From assembly GCF_050003625.1 (NCBI RefSeq), contig NC_134399.1, forward strand, positions 149,166,473 through 149,230,472: DNA of 64,000 nucleotides. Direction: 5' to 3'. This stretch comes from Haematobia irritans (Eukaryota; Arthropoda; Insecta; Diptera; Muscidae). Position numbers and translations under genes: made by a program. Of this stretch, positions 1 to 9,818 are shown piece after piece. Numbering within the stretch: the first letter of the stretch is position 1; each line of letters opens with the position of its first letter. Below the pieces are notes generated by a model. That model made no database searches and was not told the origin of the DNA. It worked only from the letters and a program-made list of their open reading frames with translations.

Positions 1-50
1 AACCAACGGAAGAAAATAATGTTTTTCAAATTTAGTCGGACAAATCCCTA

Positions 51-896
51 CACGGAAAGAAAAAAACGTTTGGAAAACGTGTACCGAAAAGGTTTTTCTT
101 TTGTTAGAGTTTTTTGAATTGCTTCGAAAATTTTAAACTTTTATCACCAAAAAAATTCGTTTGTTACAAAATTTTTATTTTTTCAATAAAAAAAGTTATT
201 TTTGAACCATTTCGTTTATATTAAACACTGTTCTTTTCTGGCTTTAGGTCTTTAATAAGACACATTTTACAGTTCATAGTAAAAATTTAATATAGTAGAA
301 TGTAATGTTGAACATTTTTTCGGAATCTTCCGAGCATATCTGGAATATATGTACAAAAAAAAACAAAAAAAAACTCCACGGTGCCAAACTAAATGTTTGT
401 TTCTGTTAAATAAACTTTGTTTATTCGGTTCGTGGACGCCGCAAGCTATGCTATATAAATATACTTATATGGATATTCATCTATTGATGACCATAACAGG
501 TACATAGCTCAGTGGTTAGTGTGTTGGCTTACAAAGTGCATGGTCCGCGGTTCGATTCTCCATCCAGGCGAAAGGTAAAAAAGAATTTAAAAATTTATAA
601 AATCGTATAATTTCTTCTACATTGTTTGTATTATAGAAAAAGGTGCTAAGAACTAAAAAACTTCGTGGAAGTGAGAAAGATTTGAGGGAAAATGCTATTA
701 GCCAGAAAAAAGTTTTTTTTTTTTTTTTAAGTTAGTCTTTATGAAATTGTTTTTACATCCTGGAAAAGAATAAACGTTTATCACAAAAAGTATATACTTT
801 TCTTCCAAATACACTTCCTTTCAACGAAAAGCAAATGAGAAAGAACTTTGTTTGTCTAAAATTTCGTTTGGGAGGAAAGAATTATTTTTTTGCGTG
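51..896 (+). mobile_element. TIR element with tRNA-like module (family I, copy 1)
   Basis: Non-coding element about 0.85 kb long. The ends are inverted (left CACGGAAAGAAAAAAA; right, reverse complemented, CACGCAAAAAAATAA) and are flanked by TA on both sides (49-50, 897-898). A second copy lies at 27240-28067. This copy has lost most of a minus-strand tRNA-like segment that the other copy keeps: around 375 only the residue 'ctccacggtgcc' is left. I see no transposase, so this is a non-autonomous DNA element. The TA flanks suggest Tc1/mariner-type cut and paste, but the superfamily is not certain. Confidence 0.55.
499..570 (+). repeat. tRNA-like pol III promoter module
   Basis: Box A (TAGCTCAGTGGT) and box B (GGTTCGATTC) lie 40 nt apart, with a tRNA-like D-arm and T-arm order. 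The acceptor stem does not pair convincingly, so this is a tRNA-derived segment and not a functional tRNA gene. It recurs at 27675-27747 in the second copy of the element. Confidence 0.55.
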
Positions 897-920
897 TATA
901 GACTGCAAGATTGTTGGACG

Positions 921-1242
921 GACGCACGTTTCGGAATTACCACATTCCTCATCAGCATCCTCTACTTGCAGCAAAACTATCAACCAATTATAAGAATAAA
1001 TTCAAGCAGTTCACTAAACTCAAGGTGAACCACACTTGAACCTTCCGAAAAAAGGTTTATGATAGCCGGCTTATGCCGAAATAAATTCATACAAACATTT
1101 CTCTTTTCCTTTGCCACCATCAAATCATCGATTTGAGTGCAGTTGGCTGGGTTTATTTTGAGCGTGTTTCCTCTTACTTCATTCGTGTTTGCTGCAAGTA
1201 GAGGATGCTGATGAGGAATGTGGTAATTCCGAAACGTGCGTC
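921..1242. mobile_element. Foldback/TIR element with perfect 55-bp inverted repeats
   Basis: The arms 921-975 and 1188-1242 are exact reverse complements over 55 bp and enclose 212 bp. Each arm starts GACGCACGTTTCGG and ends CTTGCAGCAAA. There is no coding potential inside. The perfect identity of the arms implies recent insertion or gene conversion. No target duplication is clear: the left flank is 'gttggacg' and the right flank is 'aatttta'. Confidence 0.7.
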
Positions 1243-1378
1243 AATTTTATTTCTTTAGAAACTGTTGTCAAAATTGTTTCTATATAGAAAATTTTGTCAA
1301 AGTTTTATTTCTATAGAATTTTTTTTTCAAAATTTTATTTTTTTTTTTATATAAAAATTTTGTCAAAATTTTATTTTG
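1243..1378. repeat. Tandem AT-rich satellite (TTTCTATAGAAAATTTTGTCAA type)
   Basis: Short tandem run of a unit of about 30 bp built from two palindromic pieces, TTTCTATAGAAA and AAAATTTTGTCAAAATTTT. The same unit recurs at 12890-13400, 21015-21335 and 54715-54870. The last two runs lie inside family B elements. Confidence 0.65.
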
Positions 1379-2174
1379 TGAAATGACTCTTACATGGACA
1401 GAAATATTTTTCAAAATCTACCAAAACATCAAGAATTCTAAGAGTAAAAAAATTATCACTTTTGGTAAAATTCTACTCGTCTCACAACCAGATCACTGTG
1501 GACGCATCCCATCTTAATCACGTAGTTCCTTGATCTGGATACAAGCTGATGTACCAACAACGCAACACTAAATGGATGAGAAATGGAAGGTAAGGTTGGC
1601 AATAAAAAATACCAAAGACGAAGCTTTCCCGTGAATGCACTCAAAAAACCGTAAAGCTACTGTAAAGCTACTTTCGGCCTTATCGCTAAAATACCGTAGA
1701 GCTAGTTTCTTGTAGCGGCCTTATCGACCGCTTGAAGGCCATAATTCATGCCTAAGATAGCCCCTTCGAATAAATCTAAACTTTAACAAAATGCAAGCTA
1801 TACATACAGCATGTGATTCATGATGTTTGGCATTAACCCTCTGTATCATAGTGTAGACTGTAGGCAACATACCGTTCGAATGCCTCAAAATTAATAGAAA
1901 TAACTTCTTTAGCTCAATCACGCACTGTATCCCGTGGTTTACATACTGAGCTAATAAACTTAAAATAGAAAATAGAACAATTAGGTGGCACTACTTGCTG
2001 GAAATTGACATTTCTTTATTGACTATTGGTATTTACGAAAAAGTACCGGTTTGCTGTGACTTCCAAAAATAATAAAAAATTGTTGTGCTTGTGTTTTGTG
2101 TGTAATCTTGATAAATTGGAGAGGTAAGTGTTTGAGCTTTATTGTAGAATGTTCTTTTTGAACAATTTTTACTT

Positions 2175-2207
<33 letters not shown>

Positions 2208-2732
2208 GTGGCGAATAATGTTTAGCAACACACCCAATTTGTGGGAGTTTCTCTTCAAATAATAAAAATAAATGAAAATTAAAAATACGTGTATTTTATT
2301 TTTTGTTATCATCTCCAATACAAAAAATCATACAAATCGGAGTTCATGAGTGAAAATTATTCAAAATTAAATATTCTAGCCTAGACCTCGGTTGTATATA
2401 TGTCCTTGTTTTATAGGCGAAATTAGGAGTGTTTGAATTTCTCAAACATCATTGATCGTAAGCAAACACATGGTGCTATCTGTACTGTAAACCAGATATG
2501 TCTATAGCAGGTAGAATTGTAGATATTGGGTGAATAGCTCAAACATCCTTATTGATTTTCCATGTGTGTATTATCGTTTGTGTATACGTTACGATATTTA
2601 TGCTACCTATAGTTTAATGTATGGGATTTCCAGGATATATGTTCTCTTATGGCATGATAAGAGAAAGTAGTGTGGGACTAGGTTAAGAAATAGTTTGTAA
2701 GATAGCAAGTAAGAAAGAAAAATTAAAATAAA
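1379..2732. other. Unassigned AT-rich DNA with a long poly-T and a possible plus-strand 5' exon end
   Basis: I recognise no gene. It contains a poly-T tract of about 38 nt (2169-2206), a short 'GTAAAGCTACT' direct repeat near 1652-1668, and a strong 5' splice site (GGAGAG followed by GTAAGT, near 2125). At 2733 a well-placed ATG opens a 21-codon frame that runs into an AG/GTGTGT donor near 2793. These could be the first exons of a small plus-strand gene, but nothing downstream confirms it. Confidence 0.3.
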
Positions 2733-2790
2733 ATGAGTGTATTCATCAACCTCGACGAAGACGGAGGCATTTTCATTCAAGGAGTGAAAA

Positions 2791-2951
2791 TTAGGTGTGT
2801 TCTATATCCTGAAATTTGTAAGGTGGAATAAGAGTCGAGACACAACAGTCCTGATTTGCATATAATATTTCTTGATAGGCCTCTAACAACATTTGATAAT
2901 GCCTAGTCCTGTCGGTCAATAATACATAACCACAGTTTAACCACTCTTCAT
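2791..2951 (-). CDS. Candidate terminal coding exon, unknown protein
   Basis: On the minus strand a good acceptor (TTTCTTTTAATAG) at 2952-2953 is followed by an open frame of about 52 codons with varied, protein-like composition. It includes EEWLNCGYVLLTDR, HYQMLLEAYQEILY and STLIPPYKF, then a stop at 2791-2793. It lies directly downstream of the secreted-protein gene at 3073-3594, with no visible splice link to it. It could be the last exon of an unseen gene or a decayed retro-copy. I do not recognise the sequence. Confidence 0.3.
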
Positions 2952-3000
2952 CTATTAAAAGAAAATTATTGGTAAACCAAACCAAATTTTATTAAAATAT

Positions 3001-3036
3001 TTTATTTTAAAAATGTTACTTTATCGAAATTTTATT
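3001..3036 (-). terminator. Poly(A) signals downstream of the 3.1-kb secreted-protein gene
   Basis: Minus-strand AATAAA hexamers occur at 3036-3031 and 3006-3001. They lie 37 and 67 nt beyond the distal stop codon at 3073, not beyond the premature one at 3301. This spacing shows that the original coding region ended at 3073. Confidence 0.5.
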
Positions 3037-3072
3037 ACAACCTTTTTCATGCTAATCATTCAAAATGTCAAT

Positions 3073-3594
3073 TTACTCTTTGACTTTCTTGGCCTTTTTG
3101 TTCTTCTTCCTCCTGATAATCTTCCTTTTGATCTTCTTGGTCTTCTTGGTGGGGGCTCCGGTAGCTCCTTCTTCAGCAGCTGTTTCGTCGATAGGCTCAG
3201 CAGCGTCGGTACCGGGATCAGTTGCTACATCAGTACCTTCCTCACTTTCAGCGGGTTGTTCTTCTTCAGCTGATTCCTCTTCTTCAGCTGTTTCCTCTCC
3301 TTAAGGTGTTTCCTCTTCTTGAGGTGTTTCCTCCTCTTCGGCTGTTTCCTCTTCTTCTGCTACTCCCTCCTCTTCAGCGGTGTCCTCTTCTTCAGCTGTT
3401 TCGTCGCCTCCTTCTTCGGGTGGAGTTTCGCCTTCTGTTGGAGCTTCATCAACAGGTGCTTCGTTGGCAGCAACAGGATCTTCTACTGGTGCCTCTGCGG
3501 CATCTGTTGCTTCTGCTGGTGGGTCTTCTGCCGTAACTTGACCAACAGCGGCAATCAAAATGCCCAAACACAGGAAAATGGTTAACAACTTCAT
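3073..3594 (-). pseudogene. Secreted acidic/basic diblock protein, interrupted by an in-frame TAA
   Basis: The start chosen is the ATG at 3594, because it opens a typical signal peptide (MKLLTIFLCLGILIAAVGQV, cleavage near TA-ED). An upstream in-frame ATG would bury that peptide. After the signal comes an acidic block of Glu-Glu-Glu-Thr/Ala repeats. Codon 98 is TAA (3303-3301), where a neighbouring repeat has CCT CAA GAA, so one C-to-T change explains it. Beyond the stop the same frame stays open for 75 codons: more acidic repeats, then a Lys/Arg-rich tail (TKKTKKIKRKIIRRKK), then a stop at 3073-3075. Total design length is 173 residues, against 180 in the paralogue at 9245-9787, which has the same signal peptide start and the same acid-then-base order. 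Function is unknown; this composition suits a secreted matrix, glue or salivary-type protein, which is inference. The stop may be a true null, a polymorphism or a sequencing error. If the stop is real, the product is a 97-residue protein without its basic tail. Confidence 0.75.
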
Positions 3595-3989
3595 TTTAGA
3601 GAACCACAAGCAATGCAGCTCGCTCACAACCAATGGATTATGATACTTTTCTACAACTCTTGCGCAATTTAAAGGAATTTTTGGTCTATACTTTAATCGA
3701 CAAAACAAAGCAAAAGCGTGCCATACACCATTTGTTTTTGGAATGAAATAAATGTTGCAAACTTTTTTATTTATTTAATATGGGTTTTCTAACTTTCCAT
3801 AAACTTTCTCTTGTCTACTAAATCAACATTGAAAAATGGTTTTTAAGACAATTGCCAAGTCAAGCTTTAACAAATATTGATCCCAGTTTAGCAACAAATT
3901 TATTGAATTTGTGGAGGAATTATCTTTTGACAAGCACTTGTATCATATCAGCGACACAATTTGCAAACCTGTTTAAACTTTTCTTCACT

Positions 3990-4460
3990 CCCACCATAGA
4001 GAGGGGGTATACCAACTTTGTCATTCCATTTGTAACATATCGAAATATTGGTCTCAGACTCAATAATGTATACATAGTATACCGGGTCGGGAAGGAATAC
4101 TGAGTCGATGTAGCGATGTCCATCCGTTCGTTTGTTGAAATGACGTTAACTTCCAAATTTCATTCGATTCGGTTGAAATTTGGTAGATGGCGTTAGTTAC
4201 TTTGGTAGATGGTGGTCCGTATCGGCTCATAAAAATATATATGTAGGCCAATATAAACCGATCAGCAGATTTTACTTCTTAAGCATCTTAGAAAACAAAT
4301 TTTATCCAATCCGGTTGAAATTTGGTACATGATGTCAGTATATGCTTCCTACTCATCGTGCAAAATTTGGTCCATACCGGTTCATAATCATATATAACAC
4401 CCATGTAAATCGATCCCTAAATTTCATTTCAGGAGCCTCATGGAGAAACTAATTTTATTC
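3990..4460 (+). mobile_element. Family B dispersed repeat, 5' fragment
   Basis: Begins with a degraded 'cccaccatagagagggggtata' head, then the conserved 'aactttgtcattcc...tttgtaacatatcgaaatatt' stretch. It continues through the tandem 'ggttgaaatttggtacatg' and 'tataaaccgatcc' units and stops without the 3' hairpin end. It is an old truncated copy. Confidence 0.6.
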
Positions 4461-4768
4461 GAGGAACTCTCAAATTACCGTTCAATAATTGCTTGATATT
4501 AAGCAATTATCTCATAATTATTTACAGAGTCCTCTATATAAACGTATAAAGAACTGAATTGGTATTTAGTCTGGCTTTTTTGTGTAACATAAACTCCATA
4601 TGAACTATGGAGCAAAAAATAATTATAAAATTGGAAGCGACCAAATTATATTGTTCATACTGTAGGCACTACTATTCTGCACAAAGTTGTACGTGCAGAA
4701 TTCAGCGCTACTTCTTCTACAGGTGTAAGTAAGTTCTTCGTTTATAGCGGGCGACGTACTTAAATTTT
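4461..4768. other. Unassigned AT-rich spacer
   Basis: No reading frame or recognised repeat. It contains a short inverted motif (CAATAATTGCTTGATATTAAGCAATTAT, near 4482-4509). Confidence 0.3.
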
Positions 4769-6510
4769 TATACCCTGCGCCACACTGTGGAACAGGGTAT
4801 TATAAGTTAGTGCATATGTTTGCAACACCCAGAAGGAGACGAGATAGACACATGGTGTCTTTGGCAAAAATGCTCAGGGTGGACTCCTGAGTCGATATAG
4901 CCATCTGTCCGTCTGTCCGTGAACACATTTTTGTAATCAAAGTCTAGGTCGCAGTTTTAGTCCAATCGACTTCAAATTTGGCACAAATATGTGTTTTGGC
5001 TCAGAATAGAACCCTATTTATTTTGGAAGAAATCGGTTCAGATTTAGATATAGCTCCCATATATATATTTCGCCCGATATGGACTAATACGGTCCCAGAA
5101 GCCAGAGTTTTACCTCAATTTGGTTGAAATTTTGCACTAGGAGTACAATTAGTAGTGTATTCAAGTGTGCCAAATTTTATTGAAATCGGTTCAGATTTAG
5201 ACATTTCTCCCATATATAGATTTCGCCCGATTTACACTCATCGAGGCCAATTGTTAACTCCGGTTTAGTTGAAATTGTAAAACCCAGAAGGAGACAAGAT
5301 AGACACATGGTGTCTTTGGCAATAATGCTCAGGGTGGGTCCCTGAGTCAATATAGCCATGTCCGTCCGTCCGTCCGTCTGTCTGTCTGTGAACACATTTT
5401 TGTGATCACATTCTAGGTCGCAAATTAATTCCAATTTCCTTAAAATTTGGCACATGATCCCAATTCGGGTCAGAATAGAACCCTATTGATTTTGGAAGAA
5501 ATCGGTTCAGATTTAGATATATCTCCTATATATATCTTTCGCCCGATATGCACTAATATGGACCCAGCAGCAAGAGTTTTATACCGATTTGCTTGAAATG
5601 TTGTACAAACATAACACTTAGTAGTATAGTCAAGTGTGCAAAATTTGATTGAAATCGGTTCAGATTTAGATATAGCTCCCATATATATCTTTCACCCGAT
5701 ATGGAGTAATATGGTCCTAAAATCCAGAGTTTTGGCCCAATTTGGTTGAAATTTTGCACAGGGAGTAGATTTAGCATTGTAGCTATGCATGCCAAATTTG
5801 GTTGAAATCGATTCAGATTTAGATATAGCTCCCATATATATCTTTCGCCCGATATGCATTTATATGGATCCAGAAGCCAGAGTTTTATCCCGATTAGCTT
5901 GAAATTTTGCACAAAAGTACAATTGGTAGTATAGTCATGTGTGCTAAGTTTTATTGAAATCGGTTCAGATTTAGATATAGCTTCCATATATATTTTTCGC
6001 CCGATATGGACTTATATGGCCCCAGAAGCCAGAGTTTTGGCCCAATTTGGTTGAAATTTTGCACTAGGAATACAATTAGTAATATAGTTATGTGTGGCAA
6101 ATTTGATTGAAATCGGTTCAGATTTAGATAATTTTTTCTGATTTCGACAAAAATGGTCAAAATACCAACATTTTCCTTGTAAAATCGCCACTCCTTAGTC
6201 GAAAAGTTGTAAGAGTGACTCTAATTTTCCTAAACTTCTAAAATTGCTTCAGATTTAAATGTTTCCCATATTTTTTTACTAAAATTGTGTTCCACCCTAG
6301 TGCATTAGCCGACTTAAATTTTAATTCTAGAGATTTTGTAGAAGTACAAAAAATTGTCTTCATTATAAGTATTTGTATCTGGAAATGCAAACCTTTATAT
6401 AGCTCCTAGCAAATTTGAAGTAGTTGAGATGGTAACACAAATGTTGGTCTACATGGTGGTGAAGGGTATAATATAGTCGGCCCCGCCCGACTTTAGTCTT
6501 TACTTACTTG
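4769..6510 (+). mobile_element. Family A dispersed repeat, full-length, DINE-1/Helentron-like architecture
   Basis: The 5' end is TATACCCTGCGCCAC, itself part of a hairpin (ATACCCTG...CAGGGTAT). The body is a series of imperfect tandem units of about 170-180 bp, each carrying 'ggttcagatttagatatagc', 'cccatatatatctttcgccc' and 'ttggttgaaattttgcac'. Near the 3' end the head is repeated inverted (GGTGAAGGGTATAATATA), followed by a GC-rich stem-loop (GTCGGCCCCGCCCGAC) and the terminus TTACTTG. A (CCGT/CTGT)n microsatellite sits at about 5360-5390. There is no coding capacity. The 5' block inverted just before a 3' hairpin plus internal tandem repeats is the layout known for DINE-1/HINE non-autonomous Helentrons; the assignment is inference from structure. 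Confidence 0.65.
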
Positions 6511-6757
6511 TTGTTTACTAACATTGTGTTCCACCCCAGTGCATTAGCCGACTTAAATTTTGAGTCTATAGATTTTGTAGAAGTCTATCAAATTCTGTCC
6601 AGATCGAGTGATATTTAAATGTATGTATTTGGGACAAACCTTTATATATAGCCCCCAACACATTTGATGGATGTGATATGGTATCGAAAATTTAGATCTA
6701 CAAAGTGGTGCAGGGTATAATATAGTCGGCCCCCCGACTTTAGACTTTCCTTACTTC
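6511..6757 (+). mobile_element. Family A dispersed repeat, 3' end fragment
   Basis: A second copy of the family A 3' portion directly follows the first. It runs from 'cattgtgttccaccccagtgc', through 'gtggtgcagggtataatatag' and a degraded hairpin (GTCGGCCCCCCGAC), to 'ctttccttactt'. The tandem arrangement suggests duplication or insertion of one copy at the end of another. Confidence 0.6.
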
Positions 6758-7464
6758 AATCATATTTGTTGTTTTGATCTCAGCTTAAAAACCATTGCGT
6801 TGACTAAACTACAAGAGTAGCTTAACCAACAGAGGCTTCTTTAAAATAATGAAATTTTTTAGCACTTATTTGGCTTTAAATCTAGGACAAATAAAATTAA
6901 AATTAGGATACAAATCTCATTTATCAAATTTTCATTCCCTTTTCGCGGTTGTTTAATAAAGGTACTCACGTACAAACAAATGCCAGTTTAAAAATCCAAA
7001 TAATAACGGATACTTTTTCTTAATTCCAAAAAAGCTTTGCACCAAAGACGCTAAATCCTCAAAATAAGTCTTAGCCTATATTTGAAGCGTTTTTATCTTA
7101 AATCTAAAGTTTCAATATTTCAGCTAATTTAAGGACAATTTCTTTAAATCAAAAATGAGTTTCTTTACTTTAAGGAAAATTAGCCTTAGTTCAAAGACAT
7201 GCGACTTTAACGGAGGGACGAAAATTTACAAAATGTGTGTCCTAAATTTAATAAAAAAAATTTTTGAAGCAAAGCTTATAAACTTTATTTTAATTAAAAT
7301 TTAATTATTTTAAAGAAATTTGTCCTTAATATTTTGTAAATTTCGCATCCTAAAATTTGGGTTGCGTAATCTTTAATATCACGTAAATATATTTTTCAGT
7401 GTAAATAAAAATAATAAAATTTTTATTTTTGTGTAAAAGTGTCGTTTATTTCAACTACATTTTT
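6758..7464. repeat. Diverged fragments related to family E
   Basis: AT-rich, non-coding. Phrases such as 'aaggacaatttctttaaatc' and 'ttagccttagttcaaagaca' resemble stretches of the elements at 32536-33373 and 44930-45540. No ends can be placed. Confidence 0.35.
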
Positions 7465-7925
7465 ATATAGGATGAGGGTATATTAACTTTGTCTTTCCAT
7501 TTGTAACATATCGGAGCCTCTTGGAGGTGCAAATTTCATCAGCTCCGCTTGAAATTTGGTATGTGGTGTAAGTATATGGCCTTTAACAACCAGACAAGTT
7601 TTTCTCCATATCGGTTCATAATTATATATAGGCCCCATATAAACCGATCCCCAGATTTGATTTCCAGAGCTTCCTGGAGGTGTAAATTTTATCCGATCCG
7701 GGTGATATTTTGGTACGCGATCACAATACCATGCAAAAGTTACGTTATATCGGTTCATAATTACAATAGTTTACAAAATAATTTTTTTTTCAAGTACATT
7801 TGCGACTTTTCTTGTGTATTTTTATCGAAAATTTTTTTTTTTTTTAATTTTTTTTTTTGTGGAACAGTTTTTGAGATATCCCGTTATTTTTAGTTTTTCG
7901 CTATTTTTCCACTAATGAAATTATA
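7465..7925 (+). repeat. Family B fragment joined to a 'gagatatcccg' tail module
   Basis: Starts with 'aggatgagggtatattaactttg' (family B head) and continues with 'cataattatatataggcccc', 'ataaaccgatccccagatttg' and two gene-like but non-coding units. From about 7770 it carries a tail with 'tttttgagatatcccg' and 'tttttagtttttcgct'. The same tail follows a family B fragment at 17170-17370, so the two fragments come from one composite element. Confidence 0.55.
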
Positions 7926-7954
7926 TCTCGTGTTAGAAATCGAGATATCACAAG

Positions 7955-8128
7955 AAATCGGCTAAGATTTATATGTATCTCCCGTGTATATCTTTCTTCC
8001 CGATGGCCAAAATTGTAGTCCGATTTGCTTGAAATTTTGCACAGGAAGTAGGATGAACATTCCAACTATGATTTCAAAACTTGGTTGAAATTGGTTTAGA
8101 TTTACATATACATTCCATATTTCCATAT
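7955..8128 (+). repeat. Family A fragment, left of the DD41D insertion
   Basis: Carries family A units ('cggctaagatttatatgtatc', 'gtccgatttgcttgaaattttgcac'). It is interrupted at a 'ccatata' site by the transposon at 8129-9021, and family A resumes at 9022 ('tatatctttcgccagatttgcactcatatga'). Confidence 0.55.
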
Positions 8129-9021
8129 AAATTGTAAGGGCCGAAGTTGAATCTGAACCACACCTAAACGCCAAGTTTTTTCCGAATTTTAGTCGACATT
8201 TTGCTATTTCAGACTTACTCAATTTGAACCATGGAGAGATACACAATCCAACAACGTGTTAAAGTTATCCAGAGTTATTATGAAAATGGGCGTTCATTTT
8301 CGAAGAAAATCATCTTCAGTGATGAGGCACATTAACAGAAATAAATAGAATTGACGCATTTAGGCGAATGAGAATCCAAGAGTGATTTTCGAAAAACCAA
8401 TGCACCCACAAAGAGTGACTGTTTGGTGCGGTTTATGGGCTGGCGGCATCATCGGGCCGTAATTTTTCCAAAATGAGGCCGGTCAGGCAGTTACTGTGAA
8501 TGGTGTTCGCTATCGTGAGATGATAACGAACTTTTTATGGCCCGAATTGGAAGATATGGATGTGGACGATATGTGGTTTCAGCAGGACGGTGCCACTTGC
8601 CACACAGCTAACGAAACAATGGCTCTTTTGCGCAACAAATTCAATTGCCGTGTTATCTCACGTAATGGCGATGTCAATTGGCCGCCAAGATCATGTGATT
8701 TGACACCGTTGGACTTTTTTCTTTGGGGTTATTTGAAAGAAAAGGTGTACGTCGATAAGCCAGCAACAATGCAAGAGCTAAAGAATGAGATAATTCGGCA
8801 CATTAACGGCATAGAACCTCCATTATGCCTCAGCGTCATCGAAAATTTTGACCATCGGATGGAGGTGTGCCACCGAGATCGCGGCGCCCGTTTGGCCAAT
8901 ATTTTGTTCCATACATAATTGAGTAATACCAATATATCATAGTAAAATAAAATTACAATAATTTCCTAAATAGTTTGTGTTTTATTCAAAATCAACATCG
9001 GCCCTTGAAATTTTAACCACC
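8129..9021 (+). mobile_element. Tc1/mariner-superfamily transposon, DD41D (rosa-like), copy 1
   Basis: The ends share the inverted core AAGGGCCGA(A/T)GTTGA with the copy at 59555-60421. The element is embedded in a family A repeat, which continues on both sides, and TA at each junction is the likely target. It contains the transposase relic described separately. The element is internally deleted and cannot be autonomous. Confidence 0.6.
8231..8918 (+). pseudogene. DD41D mariner-type transposase, internally deleted
   Basis: The first 23 codons from the ATG at 8231 look like the start of the DNA-binding helix-turn-helix (MERYTIQQRVKVIQSYYENG). They are joined directly to the first catalytic motif (KKIIFSDEAH), so most of the N-terminal domain is gone. 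A stop follows immediately. The C-terminal 140 codons (8496-8918) are open and hold WFQQDGATCHTA (second Asp) and PPRSCDLTPLDFFLWG (third Asp). I count 41 residues between these two aspartates, which is the DD41D spacing of the rosa family of Tc1/mariner transposases. In an intact family member the enzyme cuts and rejoins DNA at TA sites in the nucleus. This copy is dead. Confidence 0.7.
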
Positions 9022-9200
9022 ATTTATATCTTTCGCCAGATTTGCACTCATATGACAATAGAGGCCATAGTTTTATTCAGATTGGGATGTTTAATAGATT
9101 CAGGTGTTTTAGATTCAGAATTTGGACATTTAATAGTTGTAGAAATAAATCACATAGTCAAATACAATATTTGTTTTATTTAATTTGATTACATTCTAAG
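9022..9200. repeat. Family A fragment and short AT-rich spacer
   Basis: The right half of the family A unit interrupted by the transposon ('tatatctttcgccagatttg', 'gaggccatagttttattcag'). It decays into unassigned DNA before the poly(A) region of the next gene. Confidence 0.45.
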
Positions 9201-9208
9201 GGACGTAG

Positions 9209-9234
9209 TTTATTTAAATTATTTTAAATTTATT
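9209..9234 (-). terminator. Poly(A) signals of the 9.2-kb secreted-protein gene
   Basis: Minus-strand AATAAA hexamers at 9234-9229 and 9214-9209, which are 11 and 31 nt past the stop codon. Confidence 0.5.
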
Positions 9235-9244
9235 AAATTACAAT

Positions 9245-9787
9245 TTACTTCTTTCCTTTTCCTTTACCCTTACCCTTGGCTTTACCCTTGCCTTTGCCTT
9301 TAGCCCTACCCTTGCCTTTACCCTTACCCTTGCCTTTTCCTGACTTTGTTTGAGCCTCACTGGTGGCTTCATCGATTGGTTCAGAACCATCAGTTATATC
9401 GGTTTCATCTACTGGAGCAACATCTGTACCTTCTTCATCTGTTACATCTTCTCCGCTGGCTATTTCATCTTCTCCGGTTTCTTCATCTCCGCCAGTTTGT
9501 TCATCTCCGCCGGCTGATTCTTCAGGAGTTTCTTCTTCGGTAGCAACTTCTTCAGCAATTTCTTCATCGCTGGTTTCTTCTTCGGTAGCTCCAGCCTCTG
9601 TAGCTACTTCATCTTCGGTTCCCTCATCAGTAGTTCCTTCTTCAGGTGCTACACTACCATCATCAACACTTTCGGGAGTGGCAACAGCAGCATCGTCGAC
9701 AGGAACTTCTTCTTCTTCAGCATATGCTACTTGACCCAAAGCAGCAATTAAAAAGCCAAAAATTAGGAAAATTGTTAACAGTTTCAT
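9245..9787 (-). CDS. Small secreted protein with Glu-rich acidic body and Gly-Lys basic tail
   Basis: Intact 180-residue single-exon frame. Residues 1-23 form a signal peptide (MKLLTIFLIFGFLIAALGQ, cleavage near AYA-EE). Residues 24-145 are very acidic and rich in Glu, Asp, Thr, Ala and Gly, with loose repeats such as ATEEETSDEE and GGDEQTGGDEE. The last 35 residues are almost only Lys, Gly and Ala (KGKGKGKGKGRAKGKGKGKA). The protein has no cysteines in the mature part, so no disulfide-stabilised fold is expected. It shares the first seven residues and the acid-then-base layout with the broken gene at 3073-3594, 5.7 kb away on the same strand, so they are tandem paralogues. The opposite charges suggest self-association or coacervation outside the cell, as in glue, salivary or matrix proteins; this is inference. 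I do not recognise a named family. Confidence 0.85.
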   Translation of the reverse strand: MKLLTIFLIFGFLIAALGQVAYAEEEEVPVDDAAVATPESVDDGSVAPEEGTTDEGTEDEVATEAGATEEETSDEEIAEEVATEEETPEESAGGDEQTGGDEETGEDEIASGEDVTDEEGTDVAPVDETDITDGSEPIDEATSEAQTKSGKGKGKGKGKGRAKGKGKGKAKGKGKGKGKK

Positions 9788-9818
9788 GTTGAAATTTTGA
9801 GTGTTACAACAAATATGT

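Noticed and set aside
499..570. Functional tRNA gene (Val-like)
   Set aside because: Boxes A and B are good but the acceptor and anticodon stems do not pair, and the segment recurs inside a repeat element at 27675-27747.
3013..3585. Plus-strand Leu/Ser/Phe-rich frames at 3.0-3.6 kb and 9.3-9.7 kb
   Set aside because: They are antisense shadows of the Glu-rich secreted-protein genes; their low-complexity composition follows from GAA/GAG codons read backwards.
5177..6160. Several 60-140 residue frames with ISKSEPISIK/LNLNRFQ repeats
   Set aside because: They repeat once per tandem unit of the family A element, lack a start context, and differ between copies only as non-coding repeats do.
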